Source: Tenacibaculum finnmarkense genomovar ulcerans (lineage in GTDB: Bacteria; Bacteroidota; Bacteroidia; Flavobacteriales; Flavobacteriaceae). Taken from it: 64,000 nt of DNA. Shown piece after piece: positions 1-9,100 of this stretch. A model generated the notes under the pieces. It worked only from the letters and a program-made list of their open reading frames with translations. It did not search any database and was not told the DNA's origin. The position numbers and the translations under genes were made by a program. The stretch covers positions 1 through 64,000 of the forward strand of contig NZ_OENE01000019.1 in assembly GCF_900239495.1 (NCBI RefSeq), given 5' to 3'. Every line of letters begins with the position of its first letter. Within the stretch, counting starts at the first letter, position 1.

Positions 1-7
1 AAAAAAA

Positions 8-52
8 CACTCGAACTGACAGTTATTTTGATGATTCTTGTCAATTCGAGTG
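8..52 (-). repeat. Dispersed hairpin repeat, family B, copy 1
   Basis: Two 14-nt arms (8-21 and 39-52) pair with a single mismatch around a 17-nt loop. Together with flanking bases (26-64) the reverse complement matches 18538-18576 at about 36 of 39 positions. On the minus strand the one mismatch becomes a G-U wobble, so that is the more likely functional strand. No protein is encoded. Function unknown. Confidence 0.65.
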
Positions 53-143
53 ATTTTAATGACTGAAAAGAATTAAAATAGTATCGAGAATTTGAACAGG
101 ATTATTCAATTTTAGTTAAAAATAAAGTTTGATGTACTAAATT

Positions 144-229
144 CCTAGCCCCGATTGAAGCTTTGTTTGAGGGCTGTTTTTGATTTTTCTTCAAAAAAAA
201 GCGAGTGCGGAAAGTGGGAAATAGCTTCT
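144..229 (+). repeat. Dispersed hairpin repeat, family A, copy 1
   Basis: Starts with CCTAGCCCCGATTGAAGC and ends with a variant of GCGGGAAATAGCT. Between these lies a T-rich/A-rich inverted repeat (TTTTTGA against TCAAAAA). Three more copies lie at 5436-5524, 30794-30877 and 58498-58582. This copy lies just past the 3' end of the leftward transglutaminase gene. Confidence 0.8.
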
Positions 230-254
230 AAAAAATCGTTATTTAAATAGTAGT

Positions 255-1214
255 TTATTTTATTAAAAAGATTGCCACAACCTGTTTGTCAATAAGTAAA
301 AAAACTTCGTTGCTATTTTTTGGAGGAAGAATACTTACAATTGCCTGATTTTTTTCAAAAGAAATTTTTGGTTTTTGAGCATATTTTACACCTTTAAATC
401 CACAATATATAGATTGGTTTTTAGCAATGTTTTCAAGGATAAAAGTAATGGGTGTATTTGTTTTTTTAGTAATGATACCAGTAGTTGGAGCTATTAATTT
501 GTATTGTTTTTTAAGAAAATCAGTGGTGTATATTGGCTGCTGAAAATAGCTTTTTAAAGACATTCGTTTTACACGTAATTGCCATAAAATATCTTCAGGA
601 AAATGGGTTAAGAAATATTTTTCTTTAGGAATATTAAAATAATAATCATTAAAATTACGTTGCCAACGTCCGTTTTTAACAGCTCCTGCTGCCCAAGTAG
701 CATCTAAATACAGCCATTTATTGTTCAGTTTTACAGCATTCCAAGCGTGATTCGCTTGGTTATTTACCTTGCCAATATCGTTTGAAGAAATTCGAACATT
801 ACCTTTTATTACTTCGTTTTCAATATTTAAAAGCGTACAAATATTAGCAAATGTTTGTGCATAATCTTCACAAATTCCACTTCTTCTAGCCAATGTTTTT
901 TTTACAAGAGCATCTTTTATAGCTTTAAGTTTCGCTTTTTTTTCAGCTTCGTTTCTATAGCTAAACTGTGTTTTTCTGGCACTAAGGTTATTAAATGCAA
1001 TTAAATCGTATTGAATATTAAAAGCAAGCCAGCTAAATAAGGCTCTGACTTTTTCATTATCAGAAGTAAAATCTGTAGAAATTTTGTTAGCTAATTTTGT
1101 AGCGGTAATTCTTTTAGGGTAGGTTTTTATTTTGGCATCAACAATTGAAAAATCTTGAGCCGATAGGGTAGCGCTAGTAATAACGAGTACTAAAAATAAA
1201 TAAAGTTGCTTCAT
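255..1214 (-). CDS. Secreted transglutaminase-like domain protein
   Basis: A 319-residue protein with a Sec signal peptide (MKQLYLFLVL... ending SATLSAQ). An upstream start at 1244 would place ten polar residues before it, so the ATG at 1214 is preferred. A transglutaminase-like papain fold is supported by the triad C115 (SGICEDYAQ), H156 (NHAWNAV) and D171 (LYLDATW). Bacterial members of this family act as periplasmic or surface peptidases or cross-linkers; the substrate here is unknown. The C-terminal 100 residues look like a beta-sandwich. It lies 39 bp downstream of kdsA on the same strand and may be co-transcribed with it. Confidence 0.85.
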   Translation of the reverse strand: MKQLYLFLVLVITSATLSAQDFSIVDAKIKTYPKRITATKLANKISTDFTSDNEKVRALFSWLAFNIQYDLIAFNNLSARKTQFSYRNEAEKKAKLKAIKDALVKKTLARRSGICEDYAQTFANICTLLNIENEVIKGNVRISSNDIGKVNNQANHAWNAVKLNNKWLYLDATWAAGAVKNGRWQRNFNDYYFNIPKEKYFLTHFPEDILWQLRVKRMSLKSYFQQPIYTTDFLKKQYKLIAPTTGIITKKTNTPITFILENIAKNQSIYCGFKGVKYAQKPKISFEKNQAIVSILPPKNSNEVFLLIDKQVVAIFLIK

Positions 1215-1253
1215 ATAAGAGTTTAAAACAACTTTATTTATCAAAAATTGTGC

Positions 1254-2072
1254 CTATAAATTATTGACAGTTTTTCTAATGGCTACTAAATTTGTTAATA
1301 GCTTTTCTAAATAATCAAGGTGTAACATATTAGCGCCGTCACTTTTTGCATTTGCAGGGTCAAAATGTGTTTCAATAAATAATCCATCGACATTATTAAC
1401 AACTCCAGCTCTTGCGATTGTTTCAATCATATCGGGTCTTCCACCAGTAACACCGCTTGTTTGGTTGGGTTGTTGTAACGAATGAGTTACATCTAAAACC
1501 GTAGGCGCAAATTCACGCATTGTTGGGATTCCTCTAAAATCGACAATCATATCTTGGTAGCCAAACATAGTTCCTCGGTCGGTAATCCATGCTTGTTGAT
1601 TTCCTGCATCGTGTACTTTTTTAACGGCGTGTTGCATTGCTTCAGGACTCATAAACTGCCCTTTTTTCAAATTAACAACTTTACCAGTTTTTGCGGCAGC
1701 TACCACTAAATCGGTTTGACGCACTAAAAAAGCAGGGATTTGTAAAACATCGACATATTCGGCAGCTTTGTAGGCATCTGAAACTTCGTGAATATCAGTA
1801 ACGGTAGGAACATTGAAGGTTTCAGAAACTTTTCTTAGAATTTTTAACGCTTTTTCGTCACCAATTCCTGTAAAACTATCAATTCTACTTCGGTTTGCTT
1901 TTTTAAAACTTCCTTTAAAAATATAAGGAATTTGTAATTTATCGGTAATTGTAAGTACTTTTTCGGCAATTCGCATTGCCATTTCTTCACTTTCAATAGC
2001 ACAAGGACCTGCTAAAAGGAAAAAATTGTTAGCATCAGTATGTTTTATATTTGGAATAAGATTTAAATCCAT
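1254..2072 (-). CDS. kdsA: 3-deoxy-8-phosphooctulonate synthase (KDO8P synthase)
   Basis: Condenses phosphoenolpyruvate with arabinose-5-phosphate to make KDO-8-phosphate for the lipopolysaccharide inner core, in the cytosol. The 272-residue TIM barrel has the family length. Visible family motifs are LAGPCAIES near the N-terminus, FKGSFKKANRSR (PEP/phosphate binding), the DVTHSLQQP stretch and GGRPDM in the C-terminal third, and ETHFDP near the C-terminus. The ATG at 2072 fits the conserved N-terminus. It confirms a Gram-negative envelope. Confidence 0.96.
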   Translation of the reverse strand: MDLNLIPNIKHTDANNFFLLAGPCAIESEEMAMRIAEKVLTITDKLQIPYIFKGSFKKANRSRIDSFTGIGDEKALKILRKVSETFNVPTVTDIHEVSDAYKAAEYVDVLQIPAFLVRQTDLVVAAAKTGKVVNLKKGQFMSPEAMQHAVKKVHDAGNQQAWITDRGTMFGYQDMIVDFRGIPTMREFAPTVLDVTHSLQQPNQTSGVTGGRPDMIETIARAGVVNNVDGLFIETHFDPANAKSDGANMLHLDYLEKLLTNLVAIRKTVNNL

Positions 2073-2181
2073 GATTTTAAGTTGTAGGTTTTCAACAAAA
2101 TTAAGAAATTAATTTAGCTATTTTAGCGGTTTTAAATTAAATAAGAATCGACCCTAAAAATTACACCCAAATTATACTGAA

Positions 2182-3204
2182 ATGAAAAACAATATTAAAA
2201 AAATAGTATACGTGTCAGCATTTATTCCGATGTTTTTATCGTCATGTAAAACAGTGAAAAATGATCAGAATAAAACGGCTAATTTTTCATCCGAAGTAAT
2301 TACAAATACGGCTAAAAAGAGTGTAAAAAAGGCTTTTGTATTTGATTCATTATCGGTTAAAAAACATTTATACACCTTGGCTTCGGATGAAATGCAAGGG
2401 CGTAAACCCGGAACTCAAGGGATGGAAAAAGCCACGGTTTATATTGAAAACCAATTTAAGCGTATTGGGTTAAAAACCTATGGAAATTTGGCTACTTATC
2501 GCCAGAATTTTACGCATAAAGGCATTAAAATGAGTAATATTATTGGGGTTTTAGAAGGGAAAAGTAAAAAGGAAGAAATTGTAGTGATTTCTGCACATCA
2601 TGATCATTTAGGCGTTAAAAAATCGGGAGAAGGAGATTTAATTTTTAACGGTGCAAATGATGATGCTTCAGGGGTTGTTGGGGTGTTAACATTAGCCGAA
2701 TATTTTGCTCAAAAAGGTACGAATGAACGTACTATTTTATTTGTGTGTTTCACCGCAGAAGAAATGGGCTTAGTTGGTTCTGACTTTTTTGGAAAAGGAA
2801 TCGACCCTACTAAATTTGTTGCAGGAATTAATTTAGAAATGATTGGTAAAACGCCAAGTTTTGGTAAAAATACGGCTTGGTTAACAGGGTTTGAACGTTC
2901 TGATTTTGGTAAAATCATCCAAAAGAATTTGGTAGGCACAGGGTATCAGTTATTTCCTGATCCGTATGAGAAATTTAATTTATTTTTTAGGTCAGACAAT
3001 GCTTCTTTGGCACGTTTAGGAGTACCAAGCCATACGTTTTCTACTACGCCAATTGATGTTGATAAAGATTATCATAAGGTTTCTGATCAAGCAAAAACCT
3101 TAAATATGGGGGTAATTACTCAAACGATTAAAGCGGTAGCAAAAGGAACAGAGAGTATTATCAATGGAAAAGATACGCCTACAAGAGTTGTTTTAGAAGA
3201 GTAA
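2182..3204 (+). CDS. M28-family zinc aminopeptidase lipoprotein
   Basis: A 340-residue exported metallopeptidase. The lipobox FLSSC places lipidation at C22. The M28 fold shows the dizinc ligands and catalytic residues: H139-H140-D141-H142, D160/D161 in NGANDDASG, and E193-E194 in TAEEMGL. The family removes N-terminal amino acids from peptides in the periplasm or at the cell surface. It is transcribed divergently from kdsA and ends in its own terminator at 3235-3261. The specific substrate cannot be told from sequence. Confidence 0.9.
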   Translation: MKNNIKKIVYVSAFIPMFLSSCKTVKNDQNKTANFSSEVITNTAKKSVKKAFVFDSLSVKKHLYTLASDEMQGRKPGTQGMEKATVYIENQFKRIGLKTYGNLATYRQNFTHKGIKMSNIIGVLEGKSKKEEIVVISAHHDHLGVKKSGEGDLIFNGANDDASGVVGVLTLAEYFAQKGTNERTILFVCFTAEEMGLVGSDFFGKGIDPTKFVAGINLEMIGKTPSFGKNTAWLTGFERSDFGKIIQKNLVGTGYQLFPDPYEKFNLFFRSDNASLARLGVPSHTFSTTPIDVDKDYHKVSDQAKTLNMGVITQTIKAVAKGTESIINGKDTPTRVVLEE

Positions 3205-3234
3205 TTTCTGTTTGAAATTTATGGTATTTTAATA

Positions 3235-3261
3235 AAAACCTTCGATTATTCGAGGGTTTTG
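3235..3261 (+). terminator. Intrinsic terminator of the M28 peptidase gene
   Basis: An 11-bp stem (3235-3245 and 3250-3260) closes a TTAT loop and is followed by a short T tract. A 26-nt identical copy follows the next gene, at 4820-4845. Confidence 0.85.
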
Positions 3262-3298
3262 TTATATTCGTAACAATTTAACTAAAAATCCTTCAAAA

Positions 3299-4801
3299 AT
3301 GAAAAAACAATTAGTAAGCTTGGCGATTGTTATTACAATGTTTTCATGTACTAACGATACCGTGCTAGAAATGCCTGTAAAGCAAAATGAAGTGCTTTCA
3401 AAACAGGAAATTAATAGGATTATTGAGAAATCATTAAAAACTACAGGAAATTTTAATTGGAATACACAAAGTGCCCATACAATTTGGAGCGCTGTAAAAC
3501 ATGGTCAAAATATTTTAACAATTGGTTATGGTAGCTCTAAAAATAGTTTTGCAAGAGGTTCTAAATCGAATGATGTAAAATCTGAAATTATTGAATTAGT
3601 ACGTGGTTTTGAAAAAACAGCAGCTAGAGGCGCTAGTACTGAATTATATGCGGATCAAGTAATCAATGTTTTAGATATAAAAGTGACTAATAAACAGGTT
3701 ATAGAGGCGCTTTTAAAAGACAGTCGCGTACGTTATATTGAACCGGGTGGTTATCAATTTGAAGAATCACCTAAAACAGCAGCACGTTTAACGGCAAAAT
3801 CATCTTCGGAAAGTTCGGGGTGTGGCTATGGAACGGCTGTTTTAGAACAAAATGATTATAGAACGATTTCACCAGGTGCAAGAATTCCTTGGACTTTTGA
3901 TGCACATAATATTCCAGCTGCTTGGGATTATAGTACAGGTAAAGGTATTACAGTTGCAATTATAGATTCAGGGTTATCACCAGAACAAAAATGGATGAAC
4001 GAATATTTTAATGATGGATATTCATCAGGAAGAACCGTTGAAAAATATGGTACATTTATAGATTCGTGGTTAATTTGGTCAAAAAACTATGATGGTGTTG
4101 ATGACCGTTGTGGTCATGGTACAAAGATGGCAGCGATAGCCACAGCGCCTAGAAATGATGATAATTTACCTGTAGGAGTAGCGTATAATGCAAATTTAGT
4201 TACTTATAGAGCTGTTGAAAATGTTGTTATAGATGATTATCATGAAAGAAAAGGTGTTGCAGATGCTTTAATTGCTTTAGCCGATAGAGCTGATGTAAAA
4301 GTAATTTCAATGTCTATTGGTTTTCCGTTTGGTATTGGTAAAATAGAAGATGCTATAAAGTATGCGTATAGTAAGGGTAAAATGATTTTAGCTGCCGGAG
4401 GAACTTCAACATCATACACAACTTGGTATGGGGTTATTTTTCCAGCAAGTATGCAGGAGACCGTTGCTGTAACAGGTATAATGGAAGGCGAAGAATATAA
4501 TCAATGTGATATTTGTCATACAGGATCTCAAATTGATTTTACTGTTCAAATGCAGAGAAAAACGGGTGCGGGTAATTTTATAGCGGTATTAAGTTATTTT
4601 GACCAACAGGCAAATTATATAGGTGGTTCATCGGCAGCGACAGCAACAACAGCAGGTATTGCCGCTTTGGTATGGGCTAAAAACCCGTCTTGGAATAGAA
4701 ATCAAGTACTACAAAAAATGAAAGAGTCAGCGTCTTTTTATCCGAATAAAAATTCAGCGTTTGGCTATGGAAATATTGATGCCTTAAAAGCTGTTCAATA
4801 A
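3299..4801 (+). CDS. Subtilisin-like serine protease (S8) lipoprotein
   Basis: A 500-residue secreted protease. The signal peptide ends in a lipobox-like MFSC (C17). Residues about 90-155 resemble an I9-type propeptide (VTNKQVIEALLKDSRVRYIEPG). The catalytic domain begins near residue 195, with D223 (AIIDSG), H273 (CGHGT) and S445 (GGSSAAT, replacing the usual GTSMA). Paired cysteines (NQCDIC) may form a disulfide. There is no type IX secretion C-terminal domain, so lipid anchoring is the likely localisation. The upstream intergenic stretch is only 94 bp and contains a terminator, so the gene has its own promoter. Confidence 0.9.
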   Translation: MKKQLVSLAIVITMFSCTNDTVLEMPVKQNEVLSKQEINRIIEKSLKTTGNFNWNTQSAHTIWSAVKHGQNILTIGYGSSKNSFARGSKSNDVKSEIIELVRGFEKTAARGASTELYADQVINVLDIKVTNKQVIEALLKDSRVRYIEPGGYQFEESPKTAARLTAKSSSESSGCGYGTAVLEQNDYRTISPGARIPWTFDAHNIPAAWDYSTGKGITVAIIDSGLSPEQKWMNEYFNDGYSSGRTVEKYGTFIDSWLIWSKNYDGVDDRCGHGTKMAAIATAPRNDDNLPVGVAYNANLVTYRAVENVVIDDYHERKGVADALIALADRADVKVISMSIGFPFGIGKIEDAIKYAYSKGKMILAAGGTSTSYTTWYGVIFPASMQETVAVTGIMEGEEYNQCDICHTGSQIDFTVQMQRKTGAGNFIAVLSYFDQQANYIGGSSAATATTAGIAALVWAKNPSWNRNQVLQKMKESASFYPNKNSAFGYGNIDALKAVQ

Positions 4802-4818
4802 AATAAGTTAATTAAATT

Positions 4819-4846
4819 AAAAACCTTCGATTATTCGAGGGTTTTT
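4819..4846 (+). terminator. Intrinsic terminator of the S8 protease gene
   Basis: Stem 4820-4830/4835-4845 with a TTAT loop. It is identical over 26 nt to the terminator at 3235-3260. Confidence 0.85.
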
Positions 4847-4896
4847 ACGTTTTAAAAGGTATGATTATTGTAGTGATTTTAATAAATTATATTATT

Positions 4897-5415
4897 ATGA
4901 AACCATTAAAATTTCTTTTTTTACTATTTATACTAGGCTGTTCATCGACTAAAGTAGTGTACGATTACGATGGTCAGACTACTTTTGAAAATTATAAAAC
5001 ATTTCATTTTTTTGATGATGCAGGTAAAGGATTAAATGAGTTGGATGTTAAAAGAATTACCCGTGAATTAACATTGGGGCTTCAAGAAAAAGGGATGACT
5101 TTAGCCGAAAATCCTGATATGTATATTCATATTTTATCAAAACAAAGTACGGCTGTTAATAGAAACACAATTGGCGTTGGAATAGGCGGTGGAGGAGCTG
5201 TTAATTTGGGGCTTTCAGGAGGAATTCCTATTGGTAGTAAAAAAATAAATGAGCAATTAACGATTGATTTTGTTGCTAGTAAAAATAATGAATTACTATG
5301 GCAAGGAATAGCGAATACTAAAATAAACGAAAAAAGAACTCCGACAGAAAAAGTAGCGCATTATAAAAAAGTAATCGGGAAAATACTGGTAAATTATCCT
5401 CCAAATAAAAAGTAA
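4897..5415 (+). CDS. DUF4136-type lipoprotein
   Basis: A 172-residue lipoprotein. The start at 4897 gives a clean signal peptide MKPLKFLFLLFILGC with C15 as the lipidated cysteine. The upstream ATG at 4861 would add twelve hydrophobic residues in front of it. The body matches the DUF4136 pattern: an early YDGQTTFENYKTFHF, a central glycine-rich strand (GVGIGGGGAVNLG) and a late LWQGIANTKI. The family is periplasmic and of unknown function. It is preceded by the S8 terminator and followed by repeat family A copy 2. Confidence 0.8.
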   Translation: MKPLKFLFLLFILGCSSTKVVYDYDGQTTFENYKTFHFFDDAGKGLNELDVKRITRELTLGLQEKGMTLAENPDMYIHILSKQSTAVNRNTIGVGIGGGGAVNLGLSGGIPIGSKKINEQLTIDFVASKNNELLWQGIANTKINEKRTPTEKVAHYKKVIGKILVNYPPNKK

Positions 5416-5435
5416 TATTCAAATTAGTACCAATG

Positions 5436-5524
5436 CCTAGCCCCGATTGAGGCATTTGTTTGAGCTCCTTTTTTTGATTTTTTTTCAAAAAAAGAGCGAG
5501 TACCGAAAGCGGGAAATTGCTTCT
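5436..5524 (+). repeat. Dispersed hairpin repeat, family A, copy 2
   Basis: Starts CCTAGCCCCGATTGAGGC and ends GCGGGAAATTGC, with an inner stem CTCCTTTTTTTGA against TCAAAAAAAGAG. It lies in the convergent gap between the DUF4136 lipoprotein and the outer-membrane barrel gene. Confidence 0.8.
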
Positions 5525-5562
5525 AATCATTTTTTTAATTTTGATAAAAAAGCGATATTCAT

Positions 5563-5603
5563 AAACATAGAAAACCTCCAATATTTGGAGGTTTTCTATG
5601 TTT
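5563..5603. terminator. Bidirectional terminator with an 18-bp stem
   Basis: Perfect inverted repeat 5563-5580/5586-5603 around a 5-nt loop. Arms start AAACATAG and end CTATGTTT. It sits 16 bp past the stop of the leftward barrel gene and can serve both converging transcripts. Confidence 0.9.
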
Positions 5604-5618
5604 AAAAATTTAAAATGT

Positions 5619-6116
5619 TTAAAATTGGTAACGAATACCTAAACCAAAATCTGAATTAAAGCCTTCGTAAAAATCACCAAAACCAAGTTCGGGTCTATAA
5701 TCTAAAGAAATAATTAACGGAATATCAAAATTATATTCGACACCAATAACACCAGCTCCGAATAAATAAGTTTCAGAATCTCCATTTACATTGACTCCTG
5801 AAATGGTTTTATCTTTTACTTTCCAAGTTCCTAATCCACCACCAAAACCAGCATACCAATTAAAGTCGTTTTCTAACTGCCAAACCCATTGATAAAGCCC
5901 TGTAGCCTTGATTCCGCTGTAATTGTTATTGCCTCTAATTCCTAAATCAATTTCTAATCTATTGGTATTACTTAGTTTTCTTTGATATGAAATTTCTGCT
6001 CCAAATCCGCTATTATCGCCAAAACGGACACCGATGGCATTTTCTGAAATGTCTTGTGCATTTACAGATACTGCTCCTAAGGTTAAAAAGCCAATGGCTA
6101 ATAATAATTTTTTCAT
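5619..6116 (-). CDS. Small outer-membrane beta-barrel protein
   Basis: A 165-residue protein with a signal peptide (MKKLLLAIGF... ending SVNAQ). Alternating hydrophobic strands and a terminal aromatic residue (GLGIRYQF) are typical of an 8-stranded barrel inserted by BamA. Glycines and aromatic girdle residues recur in each strand. No ligand can be inferred. It is monocistronic and ends in the strong hairpin at 5563-5603. Confidence 0.75.
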   Translation of the reverse strand: MKKLLLAIGFLTLGAVSVNAQDISENAIGVRFGDNSGFGAEISYQRKLSNTNRLEIDLGIRGNNNYSGIKATGLYQWVWQLENDFNWYAGFGGGLGTWKVKDKTISGVNVNGDSETYLFGAGVIGVEYNFDIPLIISLDYRPELGFGDFYEGFNSDFGLGIRYQF

Positions 6117-6169
6117 GATTTTTGTTTTTAAGGGTATTAAAAGTAATGACTCACAATTTAGATGCCAAA

Positions 6170-9100
6170 CTATTTTATGATTAATCTTTCTCCTTTTGAA
6201 TGACTACTAAATTCTGGTGCATACATATTTTGTATGGTTGTAATTCCGTTACTGAAATTACCAGCATTATTTACACGAACATCATATTCGAACACAAAAA
6301 CACCTTTTGGTAAACGGTCGAAAAAGAAATTTGTTGAAGCGTCTTTTGTTGCTTCATAATAATATAAATTGTCTTGTGATTTATACCCTGAAAGCACATT
6401 TATAGGTTCAACTCCTGAAGCTCTCATATCTTTCATATGTACAAATTCCATGTTTCTATCGCATCGTAATTCGATTCTTACGGTAATTAAATCGCCAACT
6501 TTTAAGGTTGTTTTATCGGTTATTTTGATAAGTTCTTTACCTGTATCCGAAGTTATTTTTTTGAATAGATTTTTACGTAATTTCAACGGAGTTTCTGCCG
6601 AAGTAATTTTATCTAAATCCTCAAAATATTGCCAATATAAACCTCCCCAAGCAATACCTTTTCCTTTTTTAGAAATGGTAACTTCGCTCATATTTGGTGT
6701 AATTTCATTGCCATTCCACGATGTTTTAAAATATCCTGTACCAGCTTCTACTTTTACATTTTCTAGTTTTGATGCTTCAATTTTATTATTTCCAATTTTC
6801 ACATCCACCATATCGGTAATTGAAAGCCAGTCGCTTCCTTTTAAAAGTAAGGCGTAAACGGCTTCGGTAGTTGCTTTTGTTGTTTTCCAACGATTTGTTT
6901 GTTTGTTTTTAAGCAACCAGATTTTTAAGTTATCAACTGTTTTTGTATCATTTTCAATTTCAGAAAAAGCTTCAATTAATAAAGATTGCGTTTCAATTGG
7001 TGCTTGATAACTGTAATATCCTGCAACATTACTTTTCCAATACATTCCTAATTCATCCGAAGTAATACTATTTTCTTTTAATGATTTTAAAATTTTAGAG
7101 GCAAGTGTTTTGTTATTATTTCTAAATTGAATTAAAGCGATTTTCCCTTGTGCGTATAAATTGTAATCTTTCCAAAAAGTAGCAGATTGTTTTTTATAAT
7201 ACGAAATTGCTATTTTGGTTTTAGAAGCAATATTTATTTCAGGATAAAAACTACGCATATATAAATATTGAATAGTTGCATAACTTAAATGATTTTTCTT
7301 TAGATATTCTTCTGATGCACTTTGTCCTTTTTTGGCTTTTATTCTTGCCGCTTCTTTTAGTAAATCAGCGTATTGAATTGCTATTTCAGCATCTAAAAAA
7401 CGAACTGCTTTTTCTAAAACTTGTGTTGTTTTAGTATCAAAATTAGATACGCCTAATTTTTTTAAATGTCCAAATCCGCTTGCAATATGCTGCGTAATAT
7501 ACGTATTTGCGTAGTCTCCACCTTTAAACCAAGGAAAACCTCCGTTACTCATTTGCATATTCTGAAGCTTATTGATTGCATTTTCTTGCTCATTTTTCAT
7601 TTTATTCAAATCGAATAACAACCCAATACGTTTCTTTTGTTCGGTTTCCGATTGTGCATCACGAAGCCAAGGTGTTTCTTGAATTATCAATGATTTTAAC
7701 TCTTGATTTTTTTCAAGATTTGATAATAATGCATCGCTCGATTTCCATTGATTAAATACTTCTTGAATCTTCGGATTTGAATTTGCGATAAAACTTGCCA
7801 AGGTATTTGCGTAATAACGTGCAAAAGTTTGCTCGCTACACTCATACGGATATTCCATTAAATACGGCAAAGCTTGCACTGCATACCACGCAGGATTTGA
7901 GGTTATTTCTAAAGTTAATTTATGATGTTTTAAACTTGTAGAAGTATTGTTTTTCAATTTATCTAAGGTAAAAGTTTTTGTTTGATTCGAACGCACCCAC
8001 ATCGGCAAGGTTTCGGTAACTAACATTCTATTTGATAAAACAGGTAACATATTTTGTTCTCCATCAGAAAAATTGCCAGCCTTTGCTACAATTTTATATT
8101 GAACAGCTTGAATATTATCAGGAATAGCTAAGTTCCAAGAAACGCTAGTATTTCCTTTTGAATTCACACTAAAACTTTGATTTTTTGTTGAGTTATCTAA
8201 CAGATTAATTTCTTTTCCTGTAATGGCATCAGTTAAAATTAATTGAGAAATTCCTGCTAGTTTTTCTTCGGATAAATTCGAGATTTTAGCACTCAATGTT
8301 ATGTTGTCACCTTCTCTTAAAAATCGTGGTGCATTTGGCGTAATCATTAACTCTTTTTGAGTTACGGTTGTAAGTGTTTTAGTCGCCGATAAAGCTTCTT
8401 TTGTGTGTGCTAATAATTGTAATTTCCATTTGGTTAATGCCTCAGGAGTTGTAAAACTAAAAGAGATGTTTCCTTTTTTATCCGTAGTTAAATGCGGGTA
8501 AAAGAAAGCAGTTTCTTGTAAGTTTTTACGGATTTTAATGCCTTTTAAAGAGGTGTTTTTTTGTTTATCATTTACATCAGATTTCTTTTTAGAAAAAGAA
8601 CTATCTTCAACTTCTGTTAGTTCACTTTCATCAGTTTCTGTTGATTCAATAACAGTTTCTTCAACCTCTTCATATTCTTCTTCAACAACTTCAATTTTAG
8701 AAATATTCATGTTCATTCCTCGGCTACTACTTTTGCTCATCATTGTTCTACGACGATAATTTTCACCAAATCGGAATCCAAACAATTTTAGTTTATCATA
8801 TTGTTGATTTGGATAACTATTATTCGAATAATATCTATTAAAAACTCGAAAATGTTCGTTTCCAAAACTATGATGTGCACTTGCCGAATTTCCACGAGAA
8901 TAATAAGTCGCTGTTCTTATTGGGTTAAATGACCAATTATGAGATTTAAATTCATCTAAAGAAGCATCGTACATACTTGCTAAAACTTCGGCAGTTACTT
9001 TGTTTTTCTTATCATTTTTAATAGTGAAACTCCATTTTTCAGTAGTTCTAGGTTGTAATTTATCTCTAAAAGTATTGGTTTCAATACGGATGTTTTCTTG

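Noticed and set aside
8538..8759. A 73-codon frame opposite the macroglobulin gene.
   Set aside because: It is antisense to the acidic repeat-like stretch, so its Ser-rich sequence is a shadow of E and T codons.
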